Of a DNA stretch of 64,000 nt, positions 1 through 10,242 are shown piece after piece. The notes below the pieces were generated by a model, which did not search any database, was not told the origin of the DNA, and saw nothing but the letters and a program-made list of their open reading frames with translations. Numbering within the stretch: the first letter of the stretch is position 1; each line of letters opens with the position of its first letter. The DNA comes from Wolfiporia cocos. Its lineage: Eukaryota > Basidiomycota > Agaricomycetes > Polyporales > Phaeolaceae. Made by a program: the position numbers and the translations under genes. The DNA is taken from contig JACCLO010000009.1 in the NCBI GenBank assembly GCA_029448655.1, positions 2,976,001 to 3,040,000 of the forward strand, given 5' to 3'.

Positions 1-716
1 TGAATATGCAGATTCAGACTGAAGCACCTGCAGTATGTGATAGTATATATTATTGTCCCATATATTCGAAATTTACCTAATTTATAGGCTATGGAGGTCA
101 AAAGTGGATCATATGGACTTGGTACCTTTACTCAAGAGATCATAAGTGAATACAAGTATGTGGGAGGTATGCTCAAGTCAACTGTTCTCTTTTGATAGCT
201 TGGTACTCATGATAGTGCAGAATATGTGGCAGAAATAGCCTTTAAAGACAGACAAGAATCTCCGTAAGAGAATTCTAAAGCACATCAGCCCCCACCGTTG
301 ACACAGAATATCAGAATCATCGATGAGCACCGCCACTTAAACTATAATTTCAATTTGGATGAGCATCAGGTTTTGAATGCTGCCTACGTTGGCAATGAAA
401 CCCGGTATCTCAATCACCAACGCGGGACCCGGGCCAACATCTTTGCGGAGGGTAGGCAAACAACTTTGACCTCCTTGTAATTGCTCATAGTTGTCTTTCT
501 AAGTGAAAAGGGTGAATGGTGATCATCGCATCGGATATTATGCCAATGCCAGTAAGATCATCACTCAAGCCACTATCACCATGCGTACGCTGATGATCAT
601 TCTCAGATAAGATCATGGAAGGCAAGGAACTATATCTTGATTACGGCGAGGAGTATTGGGCCGATCAGAAAGCCAATGCTGACAACGACGAGCCACAAAA
701 TGAGCGGCAGGAATAG
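1..716 (+). CDS. E(z)-like SET-domain histone methyltransferase, 3' part
   Basis: This is the C-terminal part of a SET-domain lysine methyltransferase; the N-terminus lies before the window. Exons inferred from splice signals and phase are 1-32, 88-166, 221-263, 315-451, 504-551 and 607-716 (TAG at 714-716), with introns of 51-55 nt. The joined protein shows the SET landmarks in order: GSYGLGTF (SAM-binding loop), EYVAEIAF, LNYNFNLDE, GNETRYLNH (the NH pseudoknot strand), VNGDHRIGYYAN and ELYLDYGEEYW. In the family this domain transfers methyl groups from SAM to a histone lysine; the pattern is closest to enhancer-of-zeste (H3K27) enzymes. The usual PNC after the NH motif reads GTRAN here, so one structural cysteine is absent. 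The acidic tail ends in NERQE. Specificity is inferred; the SET fold itself is clear. The gene converges on Exo70 with about 155 nt between stop codons. Confidence 0.85.
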
Positions 717-871
717 CTTGTCGGGAAATACGGACGGAACGATCGCTAGCGGCTCCAGCCTGCCTGAATCAACAGATTGTTCGTAGCCCTCTCGGCTGGC
801 GGAGGGACTGTGCTGTCGCGCTCCCTATCTTTGTGTTAGTTCCGGCGTCCATGTAAGAGATGTGCGCCCAC

Positions 872-3226
872 TCACAGATAGAAGCTCTTGATGAGTGACT
901 CAACCTCCTCCGCGGACATCTTGATGTCTGAATTCAGTCAGTTGAGCTTTGATCGGGGATCAATAAACTGATCACTAGACCAACATTTCTTCGGATCTGT
1001 GGCGACGGAGACACGTTAAGCAGCGACGTCTTGGCTGTGCATTGAATGGAACACTCACTCTTACTGAACTCCTTCCCGAGATTGCGCTGTATGAAGCGCT
1101 GCAACGACGGGACGACGAGCTTCACCGCCTCGTCCGCAACGGTCTCTCTTCCCTCTTCATCCTCGTGCAGCACGCGCGCGAGCGCATGCCGCTCGGTTAC
1201 TTCATCGAATAGGTCGAAAAAGCGCGTGAATTTTTCCTTCGTCGCACTCTTGCTCTTATCCTTGTCATCCGCGAGTGTCTGCAGCAACGGTGAGAAGTTT
1301 GAGTCGAAGTACGCCGCCTTCGCCGTGCGGAAATTTGACCGAAGGATGTCCTGCGCCGGCTTGGAGATCAGTGCGGATATCTCGGGAGACGTGGGTTTCA
1401 GGAGGAGGTGTGTCAGCAAGTACGAAATATTGTTCAGTAGGAAGATTGAGCCGAAGGCGGGGCGCTTGTTTGACCGCGACATGGCTTGCAATGTGTTCAC
1501 GATCATGTTCACCGCGTCGTCTGGAGCGAATAGTATTAAGCGCACGCGGGCACGGCCAATGTAGCATCGACTCACACGTAAAGTGTTCTAACAGAGTCTG
1601 GTCCTCGACCTCTGTTGTTCTGGCCCCCTTGCCGACTTGCGTTCCTTCACCCATCTTCCAGTTCCCATCGCCGAGCGACTGCAACACCATACAAACTGCA
1701 TCACGCACTTCAGGTATCCGCTCAATGTACTCGACCGTCTGCGTTCACGCTCGCTGAGCACGCGCGAAAGTCGGTGGTGGTGGAAACACTCACCGACAGG
1801 GTGATGTCGATCACGCCAGTGCTGAGCTCGCCTCGGCTGCTGCTCGCGGCCATCTTGATATCTGCGAGGAACTCGGGGAAGCTGCGCTGGCATGATGCGC
1901 GGATAGTGAGCACGCCCTCGCGGAGCTCGTTCTCCTTGCGGTTCGCTCGGCGGCACATGATATCCTCCCAGCGCGCCTGGTGCACGGCGAGACTCGAGAG
2001 CGAGGAGAGAGCGAGAAGCGTATGTCGGTGCAGTGATCGCTTGATGAGAGAGCTCAAGGACGCGAGCGCGGAGGAGAACATGGAGATGAGCGGGGTCAGA
2101 AGCGTCGTATAGGTGGACGAAATCATCGAAGGGGAGGTCAACGGCACCAGGTCTGTGAGGTGTGTGTACTCCTCCTGCATCAGAAGGGTGATCAGCATGC
2201 ATATATATGGTAGTGGTATATATTGTCTGACCTCGGCGACATCTAGTATGTTCTCTACGAACGTTCCAAATTCTTGCCCGGCCGTGATGCCGTCCACCGT
2301 GCTGGCGCGCTCGACGACGCGCTTACCGTAGATGTCCAAACACTTACGCAGCCAGCCCCCGCGCATCTCTGCATAACCCCTTTGAGCTTCCTTCAAGGAC
2401 GATTGTATCGCAGGCGCCGCAGGATGTGAGGGATGCGTTGATGGTAATGGTAGAGCGCGCAGGAAATCGACGAGCGGGTGCAGTGTAGAAACTATCGAGG
2501 GAGAGAAGGGTATCGGTTCAAACTCTGGACCGTTGATTGGGGTGCCAGATGATGCTTCCGCTACCAGCTTGGTGTAGAGTTGCATCAACTTCTTGGATCC
2601 GGATTCAATGAGACGCGCCTTGATGAAAATGTGAGGAAACGAGGTGCAGCGTCAAAAGGACCGTAGCGAACCGTCTCTCGGGCACTGCCATCAATAGCAC
2701 CAAACGCAATTGTAGCATTCATACGCTGCAAGACTTCCATGTATTCTTGCATCTGCCCAGGCTGTGGGCTGAATATGGTTTAGAAGCGCATCCATCATGG
2801 TTTCTGACTACTTACCCGCGTAGAATCAGGGCTTCCTCAGCTGCAATGCCCTCTTGATAACTCGCAATCTCGTCGATCTTCATCAGGGCGCTTTCAATGT
2901 CTAGAAATATGATTAGGCGTTCGAATAGCATAGTCATAAACATACTCTTAGCACGTCGAGTGAGCTGTTGCGTTGACGTGTAGAGCGGCAGGATCGACTT
3001 CTCTAGCTTGACGAGCCGAGTATCGAAGCTGGTCAAGATAGCTGTATGGACATGCAGAGTATGAGGGGGTCCACAGCATTTGCCACATACAGGTCATGCG
3101 CTGAGATATCTGACGCGTCTTGTTCAGGTTCTGCTCCAGCTACACCAGAGTAAGCCTCAAAGAGCGCGCCCAGTCGCGGACAAGCATGAGGCATACCAGC
3201 TCAATCTCAGCCGTTTCGTCATCCAT
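872..3226 (-). CDS. EXO70: Exocyst complex subunit Exo70
   Basis: Exo70 is a subunit of the octameric exocyst that tethers secretory vesicles at the plasma membrane and binds PI(4,5)P2 and Rho GTPases. Nine exons on the minus strand: 3197-3226, 3091-3139, 2946-3041, 2816-2900, 2232-2768, 1794-2174, 1576-1738, 1059-1520 and 872-927. The protein starts MDDETAEIEL and is about 619 aa, normal for fungi. Typical stretches are LVKLEKSILPLY, SYQEGIAAEEALILRG, KLMQLYTKLVAEASSG, AGQEFGTFVENI, KRPAFGSIFLLNN and the C-terminal SAEEVESLIKSFY. Phase is consistent at every junction except inside exon 5, where the frame slips by one base at an A4 run (T4 on the coding strand, 2626-2629). A fifth base would restore both the family sequence and the exit phase, so this is either a sequencing error or a real one-base deletion. 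The last intron (928-1058, 131 nt) is longer than the others. Confidence 0.9.
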
Positions 3227-3503
3227 GTTCGCAGATATACGCAGCTATTGGATGTATGGTATGTCAAGCAGTTGCACAGTTTCAGTGCCGTTATGTAAAC
3301 TGTCGTATTGTCACAACGGCTCGGTAGAAAGCGTCTTCAGATGCACAACGAGAACAAGGCGCGCGAGAAGGTAGCGCGAGATACGACAATAACAGTACGG
3401 TCTTCCCACCCAAGCAAGGATAGGGTTGAGCTGCAAAGCAGAGTAAGAGTAAGCTGGGTACTGTAGCCACTGCCACAGTCGAAGTTGTGTATACGGAACG
3501 GAG

Positions 3504-3830
3504 TTAACAGATTTGGCGCCCGATCAAGCGCATCAACGTTGCAAGTCTTGGATCACCGCAGTAGCAATTTGCCAGTAACAATGCCTCGCATATTAAGAAG
3601 TGTAAGTATTTGTGAACGTTGGTGCGATGTATTAGTGACATTCTAGCCATCGCTAGTAAGACGGAATCCGATGAGAGGGCGTACAGTCTAAGGATCTCCG
3701 GAATGATCGCGGTGATCGCAAACAACTGCGGCCAACGCTCCGGAATTCGTATGTACTGTCTGTGGACAGGCCTGGGCATGCTTTCTGCTGCGGTAGAGTG
3801 ATTTTGGATGCAATTGACAAATACTATACT
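3504..3830 (-). pseudogene. Possible relic of a paralogue of the next membrane-protein gene
   Basis: A minus-strand ORF (3504-3779) contains LFAITAIIPEILRLY, which closely matches LFAIATIIPEALIYVL in a membrane segment of the neighbouring gene at 3997-5560. The match fades on both sides and no start, splice pattern or remaining domain can be assembled. I read it as a decayed tandem copy. It could be a chance hydrophobic match; nothing else in 3227-3996 looks coding. Confidence 0.35.
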
Positions 3831-3996
3831 GTAGGTTTGTATCTACCACGTACTACGACTTGTGCTCATTGATCTGGTCCGAGTCATTTCGAATGAGCTG
3901 AGGGTTAATACAAGATAGCACATAGGACCGCTCAATATCTGTAACAGTGGCATAATGTAGCTGAAACTAGACTTCTACAGGGTAATTGGTTATCAA

Positions 3997-5560
3997 TTAT
4001 GGGCACGCGCCGAATCCTTTGTCCACCAGATACATCTGACCTACTGTAGCCAGTCCTCCAATCGCAGGCACGATCAGCAGCGCAAGGCATGCGATATGCA
4101 CCGCACTTGGGATTACGCCATTTCGTTTCTGCCATACGATCCACGATGCGAGCGTGCCGAAGGAGGAGATCTGATCCGCCACCAGCCAAGCAATCATGAA
4201 GCCTCGCTGCGTACTCGTACTCTCACCTGGGCGGAATCTGGTGAGCACGTATATCAGAGCCTCCGGGATGATTGTAGCGATCGCGAACAAAACACCGATG
4301 AACGCGATCTCCGTCCAGGAAACGGACTTGTATTTCTTGTATGTGTCGTCGAGGGCAGGGCCGTCGTGCGTGATGGCACTGATCTTGAAAATGACTTTTT
4401 GATCAGGTGGGACGCTCCAGGGCGGAACGGCCTTGAAGGTCCTGATCCCAAGGTCACCCGCATCGATCGTCAGGGAAGGTTCATCACCGTCCCACCGTGG
4501 CTCATTTCGCCAGATTTGGACTGCGGTATAGCCCGACATCGACGAGGCTTGCTTCCCTACTAGTACTGTGGCCTCGCGGGTATCGACTCTGCCGATGGTG
4601 CCGTCGGCGACAGCTCCGCGGCGCTCAGCCTCATTGAGGATGGGTGTGCGGAGAACATGGGCATGATGGTACTCTCCCACAACGCCTGCGCAGACCAAGT
4701 TCATAATCGACATGAGGGCGTAGGGAAAGACGGAAAGCCCATAGGATGCGTAGCCCCAGCGGGTGATTTGAGCTCCGATAGACTGTTTCATGGTGTAGAT
4801 GGCGGAGATGATCTGAATGATTGATATCAAGACTTTCAGAGGATTCTGGACTCTATGGATATTGATTCTGTGCGTATTGACCAGAGTATTCTGGATGATA
4901 TGCTCCGTGCATGACTTGTCGGCAGGCGTCGCGAACGCATACCCGGCTGGAAGGGAGAACTCGCCATGGAGCTTCAACTCATTTCGTTCGACCGTGTTGT
5001 GTGATTCTCCTTCCGAATCCACCACAATGTCGGCATACAATTCAGACGTCCACCTAACGGTATGTGTCAAAATAGCAAAACTCCAGACGAAATAAATATA
5101 CACACACTTCCTTGAGCTGGAATACCCCCTTAGGTAGCTTCATATAAATTAACTCTTTATCGTAAGAGGGTTCCCATGTGCCTGTGCGTGCGACGATGAC
5201 AATCGCGCCATGCATCAAAGCAGCGCGGACATGATTGTTCCTCCGCTTGAGCTGCTGACCGATTAGCAGGATGTTCCTGGTCAGACCGCCAAACGGCAGG
5301 AAGAAACAGACAACGGGTGCCCAAGGGAATGCATTTCGCCGTGATATCCGTGCTGTATATCTCCCGGTCTCAGCGGCGGTAGGGGTCGAGGCCGCATGAG
5401 CAATGAAGTTGGTAGAGAAGAACACGATCATCTTCCGGATGGCCACCGCATTCTGAGAGCAAATGTACGTGACGCCATCTGAGAGGGTTGTCGGAGCACC
5501 ATAAACGGAGAGTGTAGTGGAGAGGATCAGAATGAGTGAGAGCAGTGGAAGGTATGCCAT
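3997..5560 (-). CDS. Multi-pass membrane protein, function unknown
   Basis: Two exons, 5106-5560 and 3997-5053, with a 52-nt intron (5054-5105), encode about 503 aa. The N-terminus (MAYLPLLSLILILSTTLS) is a strong signal peptide or first membrane helix. Hydrophobic segments follow around PVVCFFLPFGGL, AALMHGAIVIVA, VLISIIQIISAIY, VFPYALMSIMNLVCAGVV, EIAFIGVLFAIATIIPEAL, WLVADQISSFGTLASWIV and IACLALLIVPAIGGLATV. A soluble region of about 120 residues sits between the middle and last three helices. I do not recognise a named family; such lineage-specific membrane proteins are common in basidiomycetes. The only relative seen is the decayed fragment just downstream. Confidence 0.75.
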
Positions 5561-6986
5561 GGCGTGATGTAGGTGAGGGATGAGGGTTCGTTGTGGAGAT
5601 ATAAATACTGAAAAGCACTACCTTCTTCTAGGCACGGTACGATGGCGTACGAATGCTAGGATGCAGCAAGGAGCTTGTTTCACCTCGTTTTGGAGAATGC
5701 AAATTAGACCACAATCACGAGGCGCCGGTTGCGTGTGTGGTCCAGAGGTGCATGTTATCATGACAGCCGTTTAACGTCAGGCAACCTCCTCCCAGCTTTG
5801 AGCAGCGAATTCGAATGAGTTCACAAACATGCTGGTAGGGCGGAAGGATACACGGTCATAGCTTGCGCGAGTCGGCACTAGTGAATTTCATTGAGGAGGC
5901 ACGCCTGTGGTATGGCGCATGTCAGCGAATACAACAGGGAGGAAAGACACAGGGACCATGGCCCAATGCCGCATGTGAATTGTGCTGATGCATTGCTCAA
6001 CGTTACAAAGCGTACCTATTGGGATGCGAGCATCCTATTCATTCATACGAGATGATCCAGTGTGGCATAAAGCATGCTCTTCGCGCGTTCCTAAGACCCA
6101 GCGACAGAATCAATGTTATTAGTGTCAGTATGTGTTCAGTTGGCTCTCACGATCATTGACGCGTGCGGGTGAAGAAGCTGGTTAGAACTAGAGTATTCGT
6201 ACTTTTAGGGCAGGACGAGAATGTTTGGGGACTGGTGTATCGAGCACGGTCGTCAGTGACGAGCCTGCTGATGAAGTTTGCCAGGCTTGATGTACCGAGT
6301 GGCTAGTCCTACATTGTAATATTTCAGTCCGAAGCTGTAGGAATCGGAATCTTTGTTTTGGGGTGCTTCGGCTACTCCGGAACATGTAGAATCGTGAGTC
6401 AAAGGCGTCAATAGATCGGGAGAGAGACTTACAGAACTCCTCGCTCAGGATTTACACACAACAAAGGTTCCTCGCTGAAGCGCAGCAGAGGAGACCTATA
6501 GACTTGTCATATTATCAACCTGCGACGGAGGCCCACCATCAGCCTAGTGACTGCGGCATGATGGTGACATCTGGGATTCGTAACGGCTGTGCCAGCAATC
6601 GGCTCATACCCGCCGTGTTACTACATAACAACTACGTGAGTAATATGTGATCCGAGTGGTTCAATGAACCCGGAGAACTCACCTGCGTGGTGAACACGCC
6701 CCCCGGCAGGACATTGCTATATGTTTCGCGTTCATTCAGGACGACCGCGGCGACTGTATCGCCTTGATGAAAAATCAGTCCACATAATCACCGGCTATAA
6801 GCTTCAAGCGCCGCAAGAGGCCAAATAGCGCGTCAATTCCATGTGAGGTACAGCAGCCGGGGTATCATATCATGACAACTAAAAGGTACATATACAGGAG
6901 GAAAAATAATATGTCCCCGACCCCCAGTGCGACTTACCAGCTTACACGGTGTCGTAGGCAATTCAAAATGGTTGAACAGCCCAAAC
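5561..6986. other. Long spacer with one candidate exon pair
   Basis: About 1.4 kb without a confident gene. On the minus strand, roughly 6690-6790 reads GDTVAAVVLNERETY and on to GGVFTTQ, followed by a good donor (GTGAGT), a 51-nt intron ending CACGTAG, and a second open stretch ending at a stop near 6560. The codon pattern looks real, but no start codon or family can be assigned. It may be an orphan exon pair or a small unknown gene. The rest shows no feature I can support. Confidence 0.3.
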
Positions 6987-8306
6987 TCATGCCTCTCCCC
7001 TATTCGCGAGGAACACTCCCATGTCGCTCTTCGTCCGCTGGATGCCGCGCAGGCCCACGCTGGGGAAGCCCGCGTCGACAGACTTAGTGCTCTCAACGGC
7101 AACATTCGCATGCTCACGGGCAAGGTCGAGCGTGCCACCCGGGAAGCCCTCGAACGGGTCCTCCGCGTTGGCAGAAAGCGCACCAGCAATCTCCGCCTGG
7201 GGAAACACCGTCGCGTTGGGTGGCGGCGACGGCAGCGAGGCGGACTGTGATGCGGTCGACTGCGATGCGGACTTCTTGGACGATACGGACTTCGACCGCG
7301 CCGATCGCGACTTTTTCGGGAAAAGCGGGTCCTGAGGCTGCGAAGGGTGGTATGAATGACGTGGAGAATCAGCGTTCGAGGTAGAGTTGGTCGCAGAGGT
7401 GCGCGAGCGGGAGTCGGAGAGCCTGTCGCCCGCAGAGCCGTTCACCGGGGCGCGATGAGTGTACGGCTCTGCACCGAAGTCGGCGCCGTCTACATCTGCA
7501 TCATCGTCATAACCAAGCACCGCGCCTGGCTGTGCCTGTGCAAACGGTCCAAACTCTTCAGAGGGGGGCACACCAGGCAGGCGCATTGCCTCTGTGCCGG
7601 CATATGCGCGTCCTGAGCCGCTGCCCTGTAACAGAGATAATATAAGTGCAAAGCACGGATGTTCGATTTCACTGGTACTAACGGGCAATCCCTCAAACTC
7701 CTCGTCGCCGTGCGCGTGTATGCCCATAGCCATCGCCATGCGCTTGAGCTCCTTCCTCTCCCTCCTTAGCCGGCGGCGCTCCTCCTTCGCTCTACGCTGC
7801 TCCTCCTCCGCGGCAGCCGTCGCGGCAGCAAGCCGCGCGATCGCGGCCTCGTCGATCGTCGACGGGTCGAGCGGCGACGCGTCCGAGTCTAGCGTGGAGG
7901 ACGAGGACAGCGCTCGCGCCCTGCGTGCCGCGCGGCCATTGATAGGGCGTGCTGGCTCCTGCTCGTCGTCCGAGTCGAGGTGGATCGGCGGACGGCCAAA
8001 GAGGTCAATGCCGAAGATCCTGATCCCCTTGTGCGTGCGTTTTCGCCGCCGGCGCCGCCGTTCGTCGCCGATGTTGGAGTGCAGCGAGAGTGTCTCGGCG
8101 TCTGCGGAGTCCGAGTCGGCGAGGAGGCCCTCGAGCTCGTCCGGCCGTGCGCGCGGGGGCGGCGCGGTGTGACTCAGCGGATTTCGAGACCGTGGAGTGT
8201 TCTGAGCATTGTTCGCGAGGTCGTTATGATCGTCAGAGGAACGAAGACAGTATAAGCATGACGAGAACACCGCCTGAAGGCTGTCAGACCACGAAAAGGT
8301 AGCCAT
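6987..8306 (-). CDS. Ser/Ala/Arg-rich low-complexity protein, unknown
   Basis: Exons 7683-8306 and 6987-7625 flank a 57-nt in-frame intron (donor GTTAGT) and encode 420 aa from MATFSWSD. The N-terminus carries SSCLYC, a cysteine pair that could be lipid-modified. Next come acidic and serine stretches, a basic RRRRRRKR run before GIRIFGIDLFGRPP, and a charged segment near residues 150-185 likely to form a coiled coil (AEEEQRRAKEERRR). The second half is disordered Ser/Pro-rich sequence ending RTKSDMGVFLANRGEA. No catalytic domain is visible. Upstream in-frame ATGs exist, but the start at 8304-8306 is where low-complexity coding character begins. Function not assigned. Confidence 0.7.
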   Translation of the reverse strand: MATFSWSDSLQAVFSSCLYCLRSSDDHNDLANNAQNTPRSRNPLSHTAPPPRARPDELEGLLADSDSADAETLSLHSNIGDERRRRRRKRTHKGIRIFGIDLFGRPPIHLDSDDEQEPARPINGRAARRARALSSSSTLDSDASPLDPSTIDEAAIARLAAATAAAEEEQRRAKEERRRLRRERKELKRMAMAMGIHAHGDEEFEGLPVSTSEIEHPCFALILSLLQGSGSGRAYAGTEAMRLPGVPPSEEFGPFAQAQPGAVLGYDDDADVDGADFGAEPYTHRAPVNGSAGDRLSDSRSRTSATNSTSNADSPRHSYHPSQPQDPLFPKKSRSARSKSVSSKKSASQSTASQSASLPSPPPNATVFPQAEIAGALSANAEDPFEGFPGGTLDLAREHANVAVESTKSVDAGFPSVGLRGIQRTKSDMGVFLANRGEA

Positions 8307-9047
8307 TCTAAGCGCTGTCGCGCTGTATAGCGCAGAGTAGTCCTCACAGTCTGCAAGGAGACAAGGGAGGCTATAAAAGCAAGTGTGGCAGCTCAGACCG
8401 GTTATGCAATGCGGAATGCGCGTGATTCTGATAGACGCGCGGCAGGGCGCCTTTTGAATGTCTGCCAGAAGCGGGAGCAAATGAGGCATGCATCTGCATC
8501 TTTCTAACAAACACTGTCATATAAATCGTACGCTTGGAATTGGCTGGTACTCTGCCTGCTTCAAGTGCTGACGATCAACAAATCTGGCCCGCTGCATGGC
8601 TTCACATTTATACAGGATAATAGTATGTAATATTCAGATTTCGATTTCTCTGCACTTGTTCAAGCTGCCATCACATCACGCAGATCATTACGCTATTAGA
8701 TGCTAGGAATACACAGTATAGTGGCCACTGCAATTATAGTTGCGCTTGCGAAGCCAGTATGTCCGCAAACAAATGAACTGGGAGCCTGCCCATCCATAAC
8801 GTTGTAAGCAAGCTGTATATCAAGTATCCGACCCGTGCGTCTTGCCAACAGAGTTCATGCATAGTTGCCCATGCTCGTAATGAGGACCTGTTTGTAGAAC
8901 CTTCAAAGATCGCCGCACACTCCAAGATAAGGCCAGCGAGAAGCTATAAGAAATACATATTTGTCCGAATTAGATAGAAATGACCCGTTATACTGTACAT
9001 CTTTCGGCACGAATACACTGCCAGTCCCCTGTCATAAAATAGATCAT
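8307..9047. other. Intergenic, AT-rich; nothing recognised
   Basis: This spacer holds the likely promoter of the Ser/Ala-rich gene (to its left) and the 3' end of HAP3 (to its right). A short minus ORF (8734-8925) has no recognisable motif and is not called. Confidence 0.5.
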
Positions 9048-9636
9048 CTAATCATCGTCTCCATTGGCTTCAGCCGCTTCCGTTCGCTTTTCGCTATTGG
9101 TATTTGACTGGTGCTGTCCGCACCCATCGCATTAGTACACGGAGACACGCACAGCCTCAATGAGCGCGCCCGCACCTGTCGCAGCTTCGCTAGGTGTATT
9201 TTCAATGTCTCCGCATAATTGTCGAAGCCAAGCGTAGCCATGGCATACAGAATGTCCTCCCCGCCAATCGTCTTACGCTTCTCCATCTGGCACTTCTCCG
9301 CCGCCTCGGACGTGATGAAGCTGATGAACTCAGACACGCACTCCTGCACGCACTCCTTCGCCTCCTTCGAGATCTTCGCCGTGCTCGGCACAGCGCCCTT
9401 CATGATGCGCGAGACATTCGCGATCTGTTCGGCATGAGCGTCGAGGCGGATGTGGGACGAGCTGGTGCGAGCGGGGGCAATACGGAACGTACGGGAAGGA
9501 AGCGGTCCTGTTCGCGGTACTCGCCCACCTCCGTTTCTGTGATGGGCGGAGGCTCTGGTGCGTCCACTGGGTGCGCGGCGACCACGCCAGAGCCATCATT
9601 TTGAGGGGCAATCGTTAGCGGCGGAAAGTCAGACAT
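9048..9636 (-). CDS. HAP3: CCAAT-binding factor subunit HAP3 / NF-YB
   Basis: Three exons (9493-9636, 9176-9424, 9048-9113) encode 152 aa. Exon 2 is the NF-YB histone fold: [20 protein letters not shown], then [22 protein letters not shown], then [19 protein letters not shown], then [16 protein letters not shown]. In the family this subunit pairs with NF-YC (HAP5), and the dimer recruits NF-YA (HAP2) to bind CCAAT boxes. A Pro-rich N-terminus and a short acidic tail (EANGDDD) flank the fold. Introns are 68 and 62 nt, all phase 0. The gene is divergent from Trl1, separated by about 600 nt. Confidence 0.95.
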
Positions 9637-10242
9637 CTCATGCCAACGTGCAGCTCAAGCGTGGTATCCAAGCAGATATTCTGTACGACGAGAATAAGAA
9701 GCAAGGCGACTTAACGGCAGAGAGCAATTAGTAAATAGCCAGAAGCTGAGTGTGACAATTGGCGCTTAGCGCCTAGTATCGATCAAGATCTCTGGCCCGC
9801 ATTTGGCATACGAATGTTGACTCATGGCCAGAGTCATCTTAATATTGGCAGTGCGCAAACCGGCTTATCTGATATCGCATTACGGCTCCAACACCCAACT
9901 TCACCTCGTACGCACGATCGACTCGACTTACGACAGCTTCATTCGCAGCTATAACTTGTTTGTAGATGCTAGATCTCTAGTTGATCGGCGGGTAAATTGT
10001 GGGCGTAATCGTGGACTTTTCGAGATCTAGAACGTCATTGCGGCACGACACAACATAAGCAGCCAGGCGGCTCCGTAATTCGTGTGAGTTCCTCTATCTT
10101 TTGTCCAGATTCTTGTGCTGAACGGGTTGCAACCATTCTGTCTTTCCGTGCAATTGTAAACCCCACTCTTGTGGGCATATGTGCTCATAGAAGGGCCTTG
10201 AGGATAGCACCCAAATTTGCGCCGAACACCCTCGTCCGCTCA
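9637..10242. promoter_or_regulatory. Shared spacer between HAP3 (-) and Trl1 (+)
   Basis: The 606-nt interval between the two divergent start codons must hold both promoters. It is AT-rich with no clear TATA box. An open frame runs in phase upstream of the Trl1 ATG (from about 10084) without an in-frame ATG, so it is treated as 5' leader. Confidence 0.5.

Noticed and set aside
630..830. Minus-strand ORF with a hydrophobic helix (LPLILWLVVVSIGFLIG) near the Exo70 3' end
   Set aside because: It is the antisense of the last SET exon, whose plus-strand frame (ELYLDYGEEYW) is conserved. No phase-compatible splice joins it to Exo70.
7594..8172. 192-codon plus-strand ORF opposite the Ser/Ala-rich gene
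   Set aside because: Ser/Arg low-complexity mirror of a GC-rich coding strand; the minus strand has the splice signals and in-frame intron.
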